A stretch of 64,000 nt of DNA, from NCBI RefSeq assembly GCF_030867145.1, contig NC_134428.1, positions 19,509,537 to 19,573,536 on the forward strand, written 5' to 3'. Each line of letters begins with the position of its first letter. Within the stretch, counting starts at the first letter, position 1. A program made the translations under genes and the position numbers. Below are positions 1-10,745 of this stretch, piece by piece. The notes beneath the pieces were generated by a model. The model saw only the letters and a list, made by a program, of their open reading frames with translations. It was not told the DNA's origin and did no database searches. This DNA is from Opisthocomus hoazin. Its lineage: Eukaryota > Chordata > Aves > Opisthocomiformes > Opisthocomidae.

Positions 1-8
1 TTCTCTAG

Positions 9-3000
9 ATGCCTTCCAAAGACCTACAAGCTGTTCCTGTTTCTTCTGCCGCTCCTGTTTCTACTAGGTACGTGAATCGCTTAGTTATACTACAGACCGG
101 TGTATGCTTACTGCAGCCGTTCCAAGAGAGCGTTTTTAGTTGAGCTCTCGGTTTGTGAAGAAGACGCAGAAGCAAAAAAGAGCAAGTTTGTTTGTGACTA
201 GGGCAGCAATTCAAGCTTTCAAAGTACTGACAAGTCAGTAGCCTTCCCCTTGCCGTGAAAGGAATACCCTCAATTTAATTTCGTAGAGCTCTTTAGAAAG
301 TGAGAGTGGGTGCATAAATGCACTGAAGTCCTTTTTTCTTCACCTCCCTTGATAAGAATATCAGTGAGGTCACAAAGAGCAGGTTGTGTACCGATTGCTT
401 TGATTGTTGTTAATCTCCGTAAAAGTGGGGTTAGGTTCTTTGAGCAACTCATCCGAAGTCTTTCCCTTGCTCTGGACCATCCTTGAGTTGCTTAAAATAC
501 TGCTGTTTAGACTGGTTAGTTGACAGTATTCCAGGCCAGCTGTCTTCTTTGAAATAAACAAACTCAGTTTCGAACACTTGCTGAAAGTGGTGGGCTGTTT
601 CTGAAAAGCAGGTTCATGTCTTCGCATGTCCTAAAAACTTTAGAAACTACTCTGGGGAGAAGATGAAGCTTCGCAGAAACTTACAGTCAGGATTGAAAAT
701 CCTCTCTACTAGGGAGAATAAGAAAGGAAGAACTTCCCTACCCTGTGTAGAAAGTGCTGCTACTTCTTGCTAAGACAGTGCAAAAACAAGCGTCATGTTT
801 GTGAACTGCGAGATTGCCTAATATCTAACAAAAGTTGGAAGAAACTTGGGCTTCCGTGGAAACAATGTGGTATGTAGTACGTAGGGTACAGGGCAAGATA
901 TTTTCCATGGAGATAAAAAGCAGTTTTTTACATCTGCCTTCAGTGAGCATGGCCTGTCTTAATTGGTAAATGAGATCTAGGTCCCAGGGACGCAGTAGTA
1001 TGAGATTGAGGATATACCATGAGACATAAGCGCAAGCTGCCTGCCATACAACGGTGTGAGCGGTACTGATGGATGTTCCCCAATGTGCTTGAGTGCTTGA
1101 CTTCACAGTTTGACAGCTGGCTCATACTGATTTTTGTTTAGACTGGAGTAGTGTGCGCTGTGTGACGTCTAGCTTGCAAACTTAAGGTAGCTTGTGTCAC
1201 GAAGTAGGAAGACGACCTGTAGATCTAAGCAGTCTTCAGGGGGAATTCTCTTGAACACCCTTTTTGCCTTTTGTTTGTGATCTAGGTATATGGTTCTGGG
1301 GGTTTGATGGCTGCTTCTCACTATTACCTTTGTTGAACTGGATCAAAATTGATAGAATACAGAGAACAGAGGACTCTCTCCGTGTTCGTGAACCGCAGGC
1401 TGATTCTTTGCACTCTGTGCAACCTCCAGAGGTAAGGGAGAACAGTCTAGGGAAGAACTCTGGTATCTTGGAAGACTTCTTAACTGCCATGCCTTCAATA
1501 TTTGGCAAGAACTACTTGACACACAAGGCTAATGTGAATAAATGTCTTGATCTTTACATATATTAAAAAAATATTCTGTATACCTTAGGATTCCATCAAC
1601 ATCTTTGCTTCTGGTCGTGAAAGTGAGCTGGAAAAGCAAATGGCCTTTCTGTCTGAGAGATACCATCACCTTGATGAAAAATATAGCAAAGTGATGCTTC
1701 TACTCCAGAACCTTCAAGATCAGGTTGCCCAGAAAAGTGACAAAAGCGAAACATTGACGCTAATACGAAATATGATGGGTCAACATCCTCAAGATGTGAG
1801 ACTGGAGCAAAAGGTAAGATAGTCAGTTGTTGGTGCTTTTGGGTGGTGATCGACGTATCCTGTTTTAGTAATGCAGATTGCTAGCCATTTGATTCAGGCT
1901 TGCGTCCAATTTTGTGAGCAAAAGTGATTTGCAGCCTTTTCTGCGGGATCTAGAGTTGCAGATCCTCCAGAAGATCGCTCTCCATATGTCTGTGACAAGC
2001 CAAAAGCTAACATCTGCAGTAGTAACAAAGGCTGTGACTAATGCAGGGGTTCGTGGAATCACAGAAGCGGTGAGTGAGTTGAAGTTCTCGCAAGTTCAAC
2101 TAAAACCGTCAGGAGTCCTTTTCTAGGCATTTTTTGGAGCATCGCAGTCAATATAAATGTCAGTGACTTGAAGAGATGTTTAGAACATGAATTGAAATGG
2201 GGAGAACTACAGAAAATGCTTGATGAAGCGTACGCTTACAGCATTGCTTGTTGCCTGTTGCGAATGTTGTTTTTTTTTTTCCAAAGTATGCTATCTTGAA
2301 AATTGCAGAATTCCCAAAAAAACAGCCATACCAAAGCAATGCAGCTCAGGGTCTGGGGAAGGTGGGGGAAAGAATGCAACCTTTGAAGAAAGCACCAGTC
2401 AATATGCAGTATGAATTTGTATTTTAAGCCAAAAAACCATGCACTAAAAATGGCCTCTGTCTTGAGAGAGGCTTTCAAAGACTTGCGATGGAGTGCAGCA
2501 TCTCAAAAAGATGCTTATTCTACATGTATACAGATGTGTATAGATCAATTACTTTATCAGTTGATATTATTAAATTCTTCCCTTTCTCCCCTTCTGTGTG
2601 TATATCTGTAGCAAGTCCAGACTATTGTAAACAATGCCCTGAAACTTTTCTCTCAAGACAAGACTGGTATGGTGGATTTCGCCTTGGAATCTGGAGGTAA
2701 ATAGTGGAGGAAACTCCACTTTCACGATTCGTGTTATTTTATAGTATCTACTAAAAATGTCGAAAGATCTGCTTGCGTGGGGTGTACGCACCACTGAACT
2801 CGCTAGGGAAAATGTGTATGTTTTAGCCCTCTGAGGTGAAAAACCTTGAACATGCTGAAAAGAACACTGTACTTGATAGAAGCATTGTATCCCCAGCCAA
2901 TGACTAGACTTGAACAGTATCTTTACTAGTTGGTTTTGAGGAAAAGAACTGGTATGTTCACGAAGCTTTGTACAAATCTCTGGCTGAAAAGTCTTCAGGA

Positions 3001-5317
3001 AGAAATGAGTAATTATTTCGGCTAACCTGATACCTCTTTTTTAAGGTGGCAGCATTCTGAGTGCTCGCTGTTCTGAAACCTATGACAGCAAAACAGCAGT
3101 GATCAGCCTCTTTGGAATTCCTCTGTGGTACCTCTCTCAGCCTCCAAGGGCGGTGATTCAGGTAATTAAAGGCCGAGTGAAGAAATTCAGCAATGTTATT
3201 TTGTGCTGAGGGGTTTGGATTGTTTCTTGGATGCTGGATGTTTCTGTCTGCAACACACTGTGGGGCACGGGTCCTTTGAACGATGTTCCCAAGAGTGCCA
3301 TTCTTCTGGTAGTTCCTGGGCACTGCTCAAGTCGTCTTCTAGCAAAACAAAGACCCTGCTAGGAGGCTTGGGTGGTACACTGGACTTCTGCAGAGTGTGA
3401 GCACTGGGAAGGTTCCTGTTGTGAAGTAGTCTCCAGGCGGATCTTCAAAACGCTGCTGGCTGTTTGGGTGGATGTGCTGTCTCCCTGAAGGATGCTACCA
3501 AATAGATTATATTCTGCCACTTACTCTCTAAGACTGTCCCTAATAATTCAGAATTCGCCACAACTCTTTCTGGCAAAATGCTTGTGGCTGCAGGTTTTGT
3601 TGTTGCTGTTGTGTTCCATCCTGTTCTCTCCGCTTTCCTCCTGTCTAGCCGGACGTGTATCCAGGAAACTGCTGGGCTTTCAAAGGATCACAGGGGTATC
3701 TCGTAGTTCGACTTTCAAGGAAGATCTATCCGACTGCCTTTACGTTGGAACACATCCCAAAAGCACTTTCAGCAACAGGAGAGATCTCCAGTGCTCTGAG
3801 GAGCTTTGCAGTATATGTAAGTCTGTCTGTGAACTTCAGAGGATATTTGTATGCATAAAGAATATTTGTGGCGCAGATCTTGGAAAATAAGGACTGAAGG
3901 GAGGACAGCTAAGGAGAGAAACTGCTTGCTTTTAAAATTGCTGTTTTTGTAATCAGCTTTGAGATTAGGAATAAGAAGTGTTGCAGCTAATTTTGAGGGA
4001 GCTGTTTCTTTTTTTCCTGCTTTATACAGTAGTAAATATTTTTGGAGGGAGGTGACTGTTTTTGATTTGGTATCGTTCTTTCAGGCACTGGAACTGTTCC
4101 ATCCTTCCACCACTCCTACTGCTTACCCTCTCCCTCCCCAGTGTTGGCTTTGCATCTTGTCTGTGATGTGCCTTCAGTGTGTTTTAAATTGATTTTAACT
4201 AGCACCACAGCTGCTTAGGCAGGACTGCAGAACAGAAGACCACAGGCTACATCAGAGTGTAGCTGTGATCCCTGAGAACATTTGTCTAGCTCCATTAAAT
4301 GCTGAAGCCGCCGTCTGCAAGCATCTGAATCTTGGCTTCCGTCTTGTTTGTGATGTTGCTGTTTTCTCATTCTTGTTTTTCCTGAGCAGTTTACATTGTC
4401 CACTGCGATCTTGGTTGTGCCATGGAAATGATGGGGTTTGACCATGAAAACAGCAACATACAAACATAGCACAGCTCTTTGCAGTTCAGGAAAGTCAAAT
4501 GCAGAGCTGTGGCTGAAGAAGCATGAAGTTCCACGGGAAGTATTCTGATCTCGGTTTCAGAGACTTGCGTTGACAGGCAGTTAGGTAGGCATGCTTCTGG
4601 CTTTGGTTTGACTTGAAATGTGATGGAAGCAAACGTCTTTCTCCTGTTGTTGTAGGGTCTAGATAATGAATATCAAGAAGGCGGCAAGCTTCTAGGACAG
4701 TATGTCTACGACCAAGACGGAGAACCACTGCAGACCTTTCCAGTGATGGTAAGTCTGGATGAGAAGATTTCAAGTGTCAGAAGAAGCACACGCATATTTT
4801 CTAGGGTAGTGCACAATGAGCAGTGAAGGAAAAAGGCTTCATTCTCTGTTGGGCACTGTAGAAACTGAGGTGGAAAGTAGCTACTGATCTGCCTCAAAAC
4901 CTAAGGTTCGGATAGTTTAGAGGGGAGGAAAGTTTTGTGCCAGGTGGACACAAGTGGTGTGAAGATACCGAACGTATGAGGAGTCTGCTTCATGCTGCTT
5001 CTGACTCCCTTCACAAAAAAAACCCCAACAAACCGGTTGTAAGGCAAAGAAGGTTCTGTTCCAAGTGGCAGAAGGTTCCCAAGGCATCACTCAGTTATTA
5101 ATCAAAGTTGGTAGTTGCAGGAATGAAGGAAAGCGCCTTCAGTTGCACCTGTTTATACTCCAAACCGAACTCTGGTTTGTGTGTTTGTTTTTTCCTTCTG
5201 CAGGAGAAAAGTGAAAACGCATTCCAAATAGTGGAACTGAGAGTGTTTTCTAACTGGGGACATCCGGAATATACCTGCCTATATCGGTTCAGAGTGCATG
5301 GGAAACTTGCCGAATAA
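9..5317 (+). CDS. SUN1: SUN1-like copy S1, 3' half (5' end outside window)
   Basis: SUN1 sits in the inner nuclear membrane; its C-terminal SUN domain binds KASH proteins in the perinuclear space, forming the LINC complex. Exons by similarity and GT-AG sites: 9-67 (membrane segment, CLPKTYKLF...), 1286-1431, 1589-1813, 1898-2069, 2612-2696, 3046-3161, 3649-3816, 4656-4748, 5204-5317 (stop TAA). The last five exons carry the SUN domain. They keep the Cys of RCSETY (the KASH disulfide Cys by alignment to SUN2 C563), the GNCW and YTCLYR cysteines, the TLEH histidine and the HPEY tyrosine. Odd: only 84 bp separate exons 1589-1813 and 1898-2069, where mammalian SUN1 has about 115 residues of coiled coil. 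The donor is phase 0 and the acceptor phase 2, so direct splicing shifts the frame and soon hits a stop. It may therefore be a pseudogene or be spliced around. Introns show nothing else recognisable. Confidence 0.85.
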
Positions 5318-5409
5318 TCTCCAGCACTTCAGCTTGGACTGGTTTTACGGTTGTGCATTTTGTTCTCGATTTTTGTATATGCCGGAAAGCCTAGAAGACT
5401 GGAATCTTG

Positions 5410-6357
5410 CCTTTTTCTTCGTGGAGGCAGTCGTGATGCGTGGGGCTGACTGCCTAGGTCTGGGCAAGCCCGTGCGTGGGCCTTCGTCCGCCTCGTCATT
5501 TGCCTGCCCCTCCGGTTCCATTGCCTCATACCTATTGCGTCAGGGCACCTGGTGTGGAGAGGGAGGCCAGGAGGGGATTCGCCTGCCGCCCCGAGCAGGG
5601 ACCCGTTTCCATTCCCCGCTGTCTCTCAGGTGCTCTCCTTCAGCCTGGTGGCGAGAGGGCAGGGGATCTTCTGCTTCTTGCGGAACATCCATCCTGTGCG
5701 CTTGTTTCGGGGGTGGCAGGGCATGGCTCCACCAGTCTATTTCCCCCTCGCACTCCCTGATGCTCCTGAACCTTTCTGCCTCCTCTTTGAGCTCTGCCAC
5801 CAGGACGAGCAGATCATCCACCTGGTCACAGCGCACGCAGGCGTTCTGCCTGCTGCCCTCCCATACCAGTGACAGGCTCGGGCACTCCCTGCAGCCAGAG
5901 ACCTGCACAGCTGCCTGTTTATGCGGGAGCTCTGTCTGGGTCGCCGTATTCCGCCTGGTGACGGCTTTCAGGCGAGTGGAGACCCTAGCTACTAGCTGAG
6001 CAAGTGATGACCACCGGCTGAATTTACCCTGGTAGCTGGCCGAGCCTCGGGGCCCTGCCTGCGCCAGCTGCCGTGCCAACTGCCGTGGCAGGCCCTGTTT
6101 GCCTGTCCTAGTGGCCGCACTGCGGGTCGCTCGTGCTCCCTCGGGGCTGCTTTTGTGAGGGGGGAGGGTGCCGCCGTCACTCTTGACCCTGCTCTTCTTT
6201 GGGGGAGGGGGGTTTGGGGGGGCACGCTCTCTCTCGCCAGGCGGCTGTCTCGGCTGTTGTGCCGCTGAGAAAAGGTTTCCCCGGTGCGATCACTCGCTCC
6301 GGAGCCCTTCACTGTGCGGTCTGTTCTTCTCTGCTGCCTCCAAACTGACAAGATGCT
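5410..6357 (-). pseudogene. CR1 ORF1 N-terminal part and 5' leader (inverted), U1
   Basis: Read on the minus strand, this gives a bird CR1 ORF1-type protein. Motifs in order: TQTELPHKQAAVQVSGC, two Cys pairs (CREC and CVRC), a short leucine-rich coiled coil (VDDLLVLVAELKEE) and REC.GEIDWW. The frame stops after PHQVP (stop at about 5540); similarity resumes in another frame as RNRYEAMEPEGQ and ends at STKKKA near 5410, just before the SGNH-esterase domain would begin. It is thus frameshifted and truncated. The region right of about 6080 is GC-rich and probably the element's 5' leader. The plus-strand 233-residue frame here is a shadow. Confidence 0.7.
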
Positions 6358-6362
6358 GTTGA

Positions 6363-7994
6363 GAGGATGCAGAGAAGGCAGAGCTACTGAATGCCTTCTT
6401 TGCTTCAGTCTTCAGTGCCAAGGCAGGCCCTCAGGAATCCCAGGCCCCGGAGGTAAGAGAGGAAGCCTACAGAGAGGATGACTTTCCCTTGGTCGAGGAG
6501 GACTGTGTGAGGGATCGCTTAAGCGATCTGGACGTCCACAAATCCATGGGCCCCGATGGAATGCACCCACGAGTGCTGAGGGAGCTGGCGGATGTCATTG
6601 CTGAGCCACTCTCCATCTTCTTTGAGAGGTCCTGGAGGACAGGAGAGGTGCCGGAGGACTGGAGAAAGGCCAGTGTCACTCCAGTCTTCAACAAGGGCAA
6701 GAAGGAGGACCCAGGGAACTACAGGCCGGTGAGCCTCACCTCCATCCCGGGAAAGGTGATGGAGCAGCTTATCCTGGAGGTCATCAACAAGCAAGTGGAA
6801 GAAAAGAAGGTTATCAGGAGTAGTCAGCGTGGATTCACCAAGGGGAAATCATGCTTGACCAATCTGATAGCTTTCTACGATGACATGACTGGCCGGGTAG
6901 ATGAAGGGAGAGCCATAGATGTTATCTACCTAGACTTCAGCAAGGCTTTCGACACAGTCTCCCATAATATCGTCCTAGGGAAGCTCAGGAAGTATGGGCT
7001 GGATGAGTGGTCGGTGAGGTGGATTGAGAACTGGCTGAATGGCAGAACTCAGAGGGTTGTCATCAGCGGCGCTGAGTCTAGTTGGAGGCCGGTAACTAGT
7101 GGTGTCCCCCAGGGGTCAGTACTGGGCCCAGCCTTGTTCAACTTCTTCATCAATGACCTGGATGAAGAGTTAGAGTGTACCCTCAGCAAGTTTGCTGATG
7201 ACACCAAACTGGGAGGAGTGGTAGATACACCAGCAGGCTGTGCTGCCATTCAGCGTGACCTGGACAGGCTGGAAAGTTGGGCAGAGAGGAACCTGATGAG
7301 GTTCAACAAAGGCAAATGCAGGGTCCTGCACATGGGGAGGAACAACCCCAGGCATCAGTACAGGCTTGTGGCGGACCTGCTGGAGAGCAGCTGTGCGGAG
7401 AGGGACCTGGGTGTCCTGGTGGACGACAGGTTAACCATGAGCCAGCAGTGTGCCCTGGCTGCCAAGAAGGCCAATGGCATTCTGGGATGCATCAAAAGGA
7501 GTGTGGCCAGCAGGTCGAGGGAGGTTCTCCTTCCCCTCTACACTGCCCTAGTGAGGCCTCATCTGGAGTACTCTGTCCAGTTCTGGGCTCCCCAGTTCAA
7601 GAAAGATGAGGAGCTACTGGAGAGAGTCCAGCGGAGGGCTACAAGGATGGTGAGGGGACTGGAACATCTCTGCTATGAGGAGAGGCTGAGGGAGCTGGGC
7701 TTGTTCAGCCTGAAGAAGAGAAGGCTGCGAGGGGACCTAATAAATGCTTACAAATATCTGAAGGGTGGGTGTCAGGAGGATGGGGCCAAGCTCTTTTCAG
7801 TGGTGCCCAGTGACAGGACAAGGGGCAATGAGCACAAACTGAAGCACAGGAAGTTCCGTCTGAATATGAGGAAGATTTTCTTCCCTCTGAGGGTGACGGA
7901 GCACTGGAACAGGCTGCCCAGGGAGGTTGTGGAGTCTCCTTCTCTGGAGATATTCAAGACCCGCCTGGACAAGGTCCTCTACAACCTACTGTAG
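6363..7994 (+). CDS. CR1 ORF2 fragment: reverse transcriptase, open (U1)
   Basis: An uninterrupted frame runs from 6363 (just after an in-frame stop near the inversion junction) to the TAG at 7992-7994. The first ATG is at 6489, giving 501 residues. RT motifs counted from that Met: FSKAFD at 150-155, GVPQGS at 205-210, FADD at 235-238. The C-terminal CR1 signature [18 protein letters not shown] is present. Full-length CR1 ORF2 has an N-terminal endonuclease that is absent here, so this copy cannot be autonomous. Copy-specific: codon 7572-7574 gives Ser where U2 and U4 have Cys. An AATAAA at 7739-7744 could serve as a polyadenylation signal for SUN1 transcripts reading in. Confidence 0.9.
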   Translation, partial: EDAEKAELLNAFFASVFSAKAGPQESQAPEVREEAYREDDFPLVEEDCVRDRLSDLDVHKSMGPDGMHPRVLRELADVIAEPLSIFFERSWRTGEVPEDWRKASVTPVFNKGKKEDPGNYRPVSLTSIPGKVMEQLILEVINKQVEEKKVIRSSQRGFTKGKSCLTNLIAFYDDMTGRVDEGRAIDVIYLDFSKAFDTVSHNIVLGKLRKYGLDEWSVRWIENWLNGRTQRVVISGAESSWRPVTSGVPQGSVLGPALFNFFINDLDEELECTLSKFADDTKLGGVVDTPAGCAAIQRDLDRLESWAERNLMRFNKGKCRVLHMGRNNPRHQYRLVADLLESSCAERDLGVLVDDRLTMSQQCALAAKKANGILGCIKRSVASRSREVLLPLYTALVRPHLEYSVQFWAPQFKKDEELLERVQRRATRMVRGLEHLCYEERLRELGLFSLKKRRLRGDLINAYKYLKGGCQEDGAKLFSVVPSDRTRGNEHKLKHRKFRLNMRKIFFPLRVTEHWNRLPREVVESPSLEIFKTRLDKVLYNLL

Positions 7995-8199
7995 GTGACC
8001 CTGCTCCGGCAGGAGGGTTGGGCTAGATGACCCACAGAGGTCCCTTCCAACCCCTACCATTCTGTGATTCTGTGATTCTGTGAGATGTTTAAAGAAAAGA
8101 GTTTTAATTTTTGAAAGCGCGCGTAATGCTTGAAAGAAGAAATCAAAGTTTCTTTCCTGTATTTTTGATCACCTGCTGCAATCGCTAGGCCAGTAAAAC

Positions 8200-8600
8200 C
8201 CAAGGAGTGCCCCTTGCCCGAGGGGCAGGCGCAGGGGCTTTGTTGCCAAATGCCTTCTCCCCCTTCCTCTCTCCCCCCGGCTGGGTCTCAGCGGTCTGCA
8301 ATACCCTCTCCCCAGTTCGTGCCTGAGATGTTGGGGCTTGGGTTCATTCCGCTCTCTGAGCCCCCTTCCCTCAGCTGCGTCGATGGCGGCCGCGATGATG
8401 GCGGCGGAGCAGGAAGCCGTCAAAGGCGGCGGCAGGAACCGCGGCGGCGTGCAGCGCGTGGAGGGCAAGCTGCGCGCCAGCGTCGAGAAGGGCGACTGCT
8501 ACGAGGCGCACCAGATGTACCGGACGCTCTTCCTCAGGTGGGGCCCGGCCCGCCGCCCTGCCCTTCCCTGCCCGGCCTTCCAGAGCCTTCCCACGCACCC
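8200..8600 (+). promoter_or_regulatory. CpG-rich GET4 promoter region, U1
   Basis: A GC- and CpG-rich stretch surrounds the GET4 start codon, with no TATA box evident, as expected for a housekeeping CpG-island promoter. It begins about 120 bp after the CR1 tail. In the array it is the only obvious promoter upstream of the SUN1 5' half. Activity is inferred from composition and position only. Confidence 0.55.
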
Positions 8601-8886
8601 AGCGTAACCACATCTGTTTTGCTTTCCTGGAAGCTTCTCTTCTGATGCCATCAAATGACTATAACTTTTGTGTAAGGGAATGTTGAGACTTGATACTGTG
8701 CCTTAGCTGTAGATGTTGATGAAAAGACTAAATCTACAAAATTCTGGTTGATGTTTTCTTTTCTGTACCGATATGTTCATCACTAGCAGCATCTGTCTGT
8801 TTTGTAGCAAAACAGTGCTGCTGATGTGTCCGTGCTGGGTTTGGAGTCTGGAGAAATCGGATGCAAAAGTAGCAGAGGACCTTTAG
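8383..8886 (+). pseudogene. GET4: GET4 fragment: exon 1 and degraded third coding block, U1
   Basis: GET4 (TRC35) works with BAG6 and UBL4A in handing tail-anchored proteins to the GET/TRC pathway. Exon 1 coding part is 8383-8537: it starts [12 protein letters not shown], contains [20 protein letters not shown] and ends MYRTLFL plus two bases before GTGGGG. A second exon, 8808-8886 (acceptor TTTTGTAG, donor GTGAGG), matches the human block QNSAADLSMLVLESLEKA. The block between them (YMSQSKHTEAREL...) is missing; only about 270 bp separate the exons. In U1 the second exon has lost single bases at three places relative to U2-U4 and is out of frame. A complete GET4 must lie elsewhere if the bird has one. 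Confidence 0.85.
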
Positions 8887-9084
8887 GTGAGGTGACTTTT
8901 GCACTCGCTTTGACGTTGCTCAGATGTGCTTTGAGTTGGAGACTGGTAACAACAGTCACTGTGCAACCTGAAATGCTTTTTGTATGCCCTCCCAGATGGC
9001 TAAGGGTTACCTTCGTCATAGCAATGGACTGGGGGACAACTCGATTAGAGAATAGTGGGTTCCTGATAACTTTGTGGGCATGCT

Positions 9085-9350
9085 TAGAACAATTTTTCCT
9101 GTCAGATTGTGCCAGGGGAGGTTTAGAGGAGATACTGGGATAGATATCTTCACTGAAAGGGTTGTCAAGCATTGGCACAGGCTGCCCAGGGAAGCGGCTG
9201 AGTCGCCATCCCTGGAGGTATTTAAAAGACTTGTAGATGTGGTGCTCAGGGACATGGTTTAGTGGTAGACTTGGCGGTGTTATGTTCATGGTTGGACTTG
9301 ATGATCTTCAAGGTCTTTTCCAACCTAAATGATCCCGTGATTCTACAATA
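9085..9350 (+). mobile_element. CR1 3'-end fragment (second family), U1
   Basis: Forward CR1 tail: its frame reads FTERVVKHWHRLPREAAESPSLEVFKRL then VDVVLRDMV and a stop, followed by the typical CR1 3' end (TTGGACTTGATGATCTTCAA) and ATTCTACAAT. It differs from the larger CR1 upstream, so it is a separate, older, 5'-truncated insertion in GET4 intron sequence. Confidence 0.8.
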
Positions 9351-10684
9351 CAAATGACATTATTACTTTGTAATGTTCTGGGGTCTTTAACGCTTGTGTT
9401 TTTGTTTAGGATTTTGGGGAGAAGGAGCTGCTTTCATTGACAATATTGTGCTCAGCTCTTTTTTTTTATTATTTTTTTAGAAACAAAAGCCCCAGGAACG
9501 TTGGAAATAACGTGTGACATCTCTGTACATCCCTGTGGCCCAAGAAGGGACAGACGCCTTAAGAAAGCTAGCCTAGAACACTGGAGAAAAGCACCGGAGC
9601 GTTTAGATTCTTGGGTCACAATGCTGGGTGGTTCTAGAAGCTGGTCTTCTGCTGCGCAGTGCCCTGTAGCAAGGAGCTCGGCTCAGCTACGCAGCAGTGT
9701 TTCCTTCGAGTGTAAGTATGAGGCTTCTGCTTGAGGCTAAACTTCTGTTTTAGTACGTTTCTTTCCTACCGATTCCTCTGTTTAATCTGTTAGTGATTGC
9801 CTTGTGTTGCTGATTTGCCTTGATTGTAAGTTTTCCTGGGGGTTCTGAGAGAATCAAATGTCGAAGTGCGGAGTAGAGTTCCTGGGGTAATGATGGGAAG
9901 CTTGTCTGCCTGTAAACTTGCCTCTGTAGGATAAACCAGAGAGAAAGGGATGAAAGACAAAACCATTTTTTGATTTGTTCAGAGTTAAAGATTTGTAATG
10001 ATTGAGAGATGAAGAAATCTTTTAAAAACACTTGTTTTTTTTTAAACTCCTGGTAGTTAAACTAGTGTAGCTAAAGTAGGGAGGTCTTGAAGTGTCTTCA
10101 AGTGGGGAAGTTGCTTCTGGGTTGGCGTGTATGAACGTGTGTCCTCATCTTTCCTCTTTCCCCATCCATGTTTCCGTTCTGCCCTCAGACGTGTGCACGT
10201 ACTCACTCTTTTGTTTTAGATGTCTGCCTGCTGGAAATTCACAGTCCAGTGAGTAAACTTGATTTACTGGTGTGGTCAGCATCAGGACGCGTTGCACAGT
10301 CAAGTGAATGTGCCAGGCAAACGTATATGTGATGCAGCACCGTAGATTGTATAGATGTAATTCTCTGTTGTCATCTGTGCATAGAGTACTGTATTTGAAG
10401 AATGGTAAACACGTAGCTTGTCTTTGCAAAGCCAAAGGAAAAGCTTTCTCTTGTTTGTGCATAGCCAGAAGTGTGTTTCAACTTAACATACCTTCACCTG
10501 ACAGTTTCAAATTCGTGGCACTGCAGTGTTTCCTGAGGGGGTTTTTGTCTGTGGCTGGCTGGTTTGTTTTTGCAAGGAGGTACAAGTATGCTTTTCTGGA
10601 ACCTACTTTTTTCGTTGAAGAGGAGAATACTTTACGTAGACAATACTCCAGGTGTTGTGTAGGAGAAGATCAACAAATGACTAT
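9351..10684. other. GET4/SUN1 intron junction region, U1
   Basis: No gene was recognised. Somewhere here, GET4 intron sequence passes into SUN1 intron 1; the exact point is not visible. A deletion junction near 10112 removes the block that holds SUN1 exons 2 and 3 in U4 (56497-57672). Confidence 0.5.
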
Positions 10685-10745
10685 ATCATAGAATCATAGA
10701 ATCGTACGTTGGAAAAGACCTCTAAGATCATCAAGTCCAACCGTC
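10685..10745 (-). mobile_element. Short reverse CR1 3' end with 9-bp flanking repeats, U1
   Basis: Reverse complement reads as a CR1 3' terminus (GGTTGGACTTGATGATCTTA then ATTCTATG repeats), only about 61 bp. AATGACTAT occurs directly on both sides (10676-10684 and 10746-10754), like a target-site duplication. Also present in U4, lost in U2/U3 by the larger deletion. Confidence 0.75.

Larger units (their letters stand above)
5410..8083 (+). mobile_element. CR1 LINE with inverted 5' part, in U1
   Basis: A CR1 non-LTR retrotransposon lies 90 bp after the SUN1 stop. Right part, about 6363-8083, is forward: a reverse-transcriptase-containing piece of ORF2 and a 3' tail ending in ATTCTGTG repeats. 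Left part, about 5410-6357, is reverse: 5' leader and N-terminal ORF1. The esterase part of ORF1 and the endonuclease part of ORF2 are absent. An inverted 5' piece joined to a forward 3' piece with the middle missing is what twin priming produces in LINEs. The same element with the same edges is in U2-U4, so it inserted before amplification. No target-site duplication was seen at the edges. Confidence 0.85.

Noticed and set aside
5298-5999. 233-residue plus-strand frame after the SUN1 stop (repeated in each unit)
   Set aside because: It overlaps the last SUN1 exon and the inverted CR1 ORF1, and is the antisense shadow of the latter.
5400-8095. Target-site duplication around the large CR1
   Set aside because: Flanks before 5410 and after 8083 share no direct repeat that I could see.
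8214-8645. 143-residue frame across GET4 exon 1
   Set aside because: It is the wrong frame over a GC-rich exon; the true frame starts at 8383 and matches GET4.
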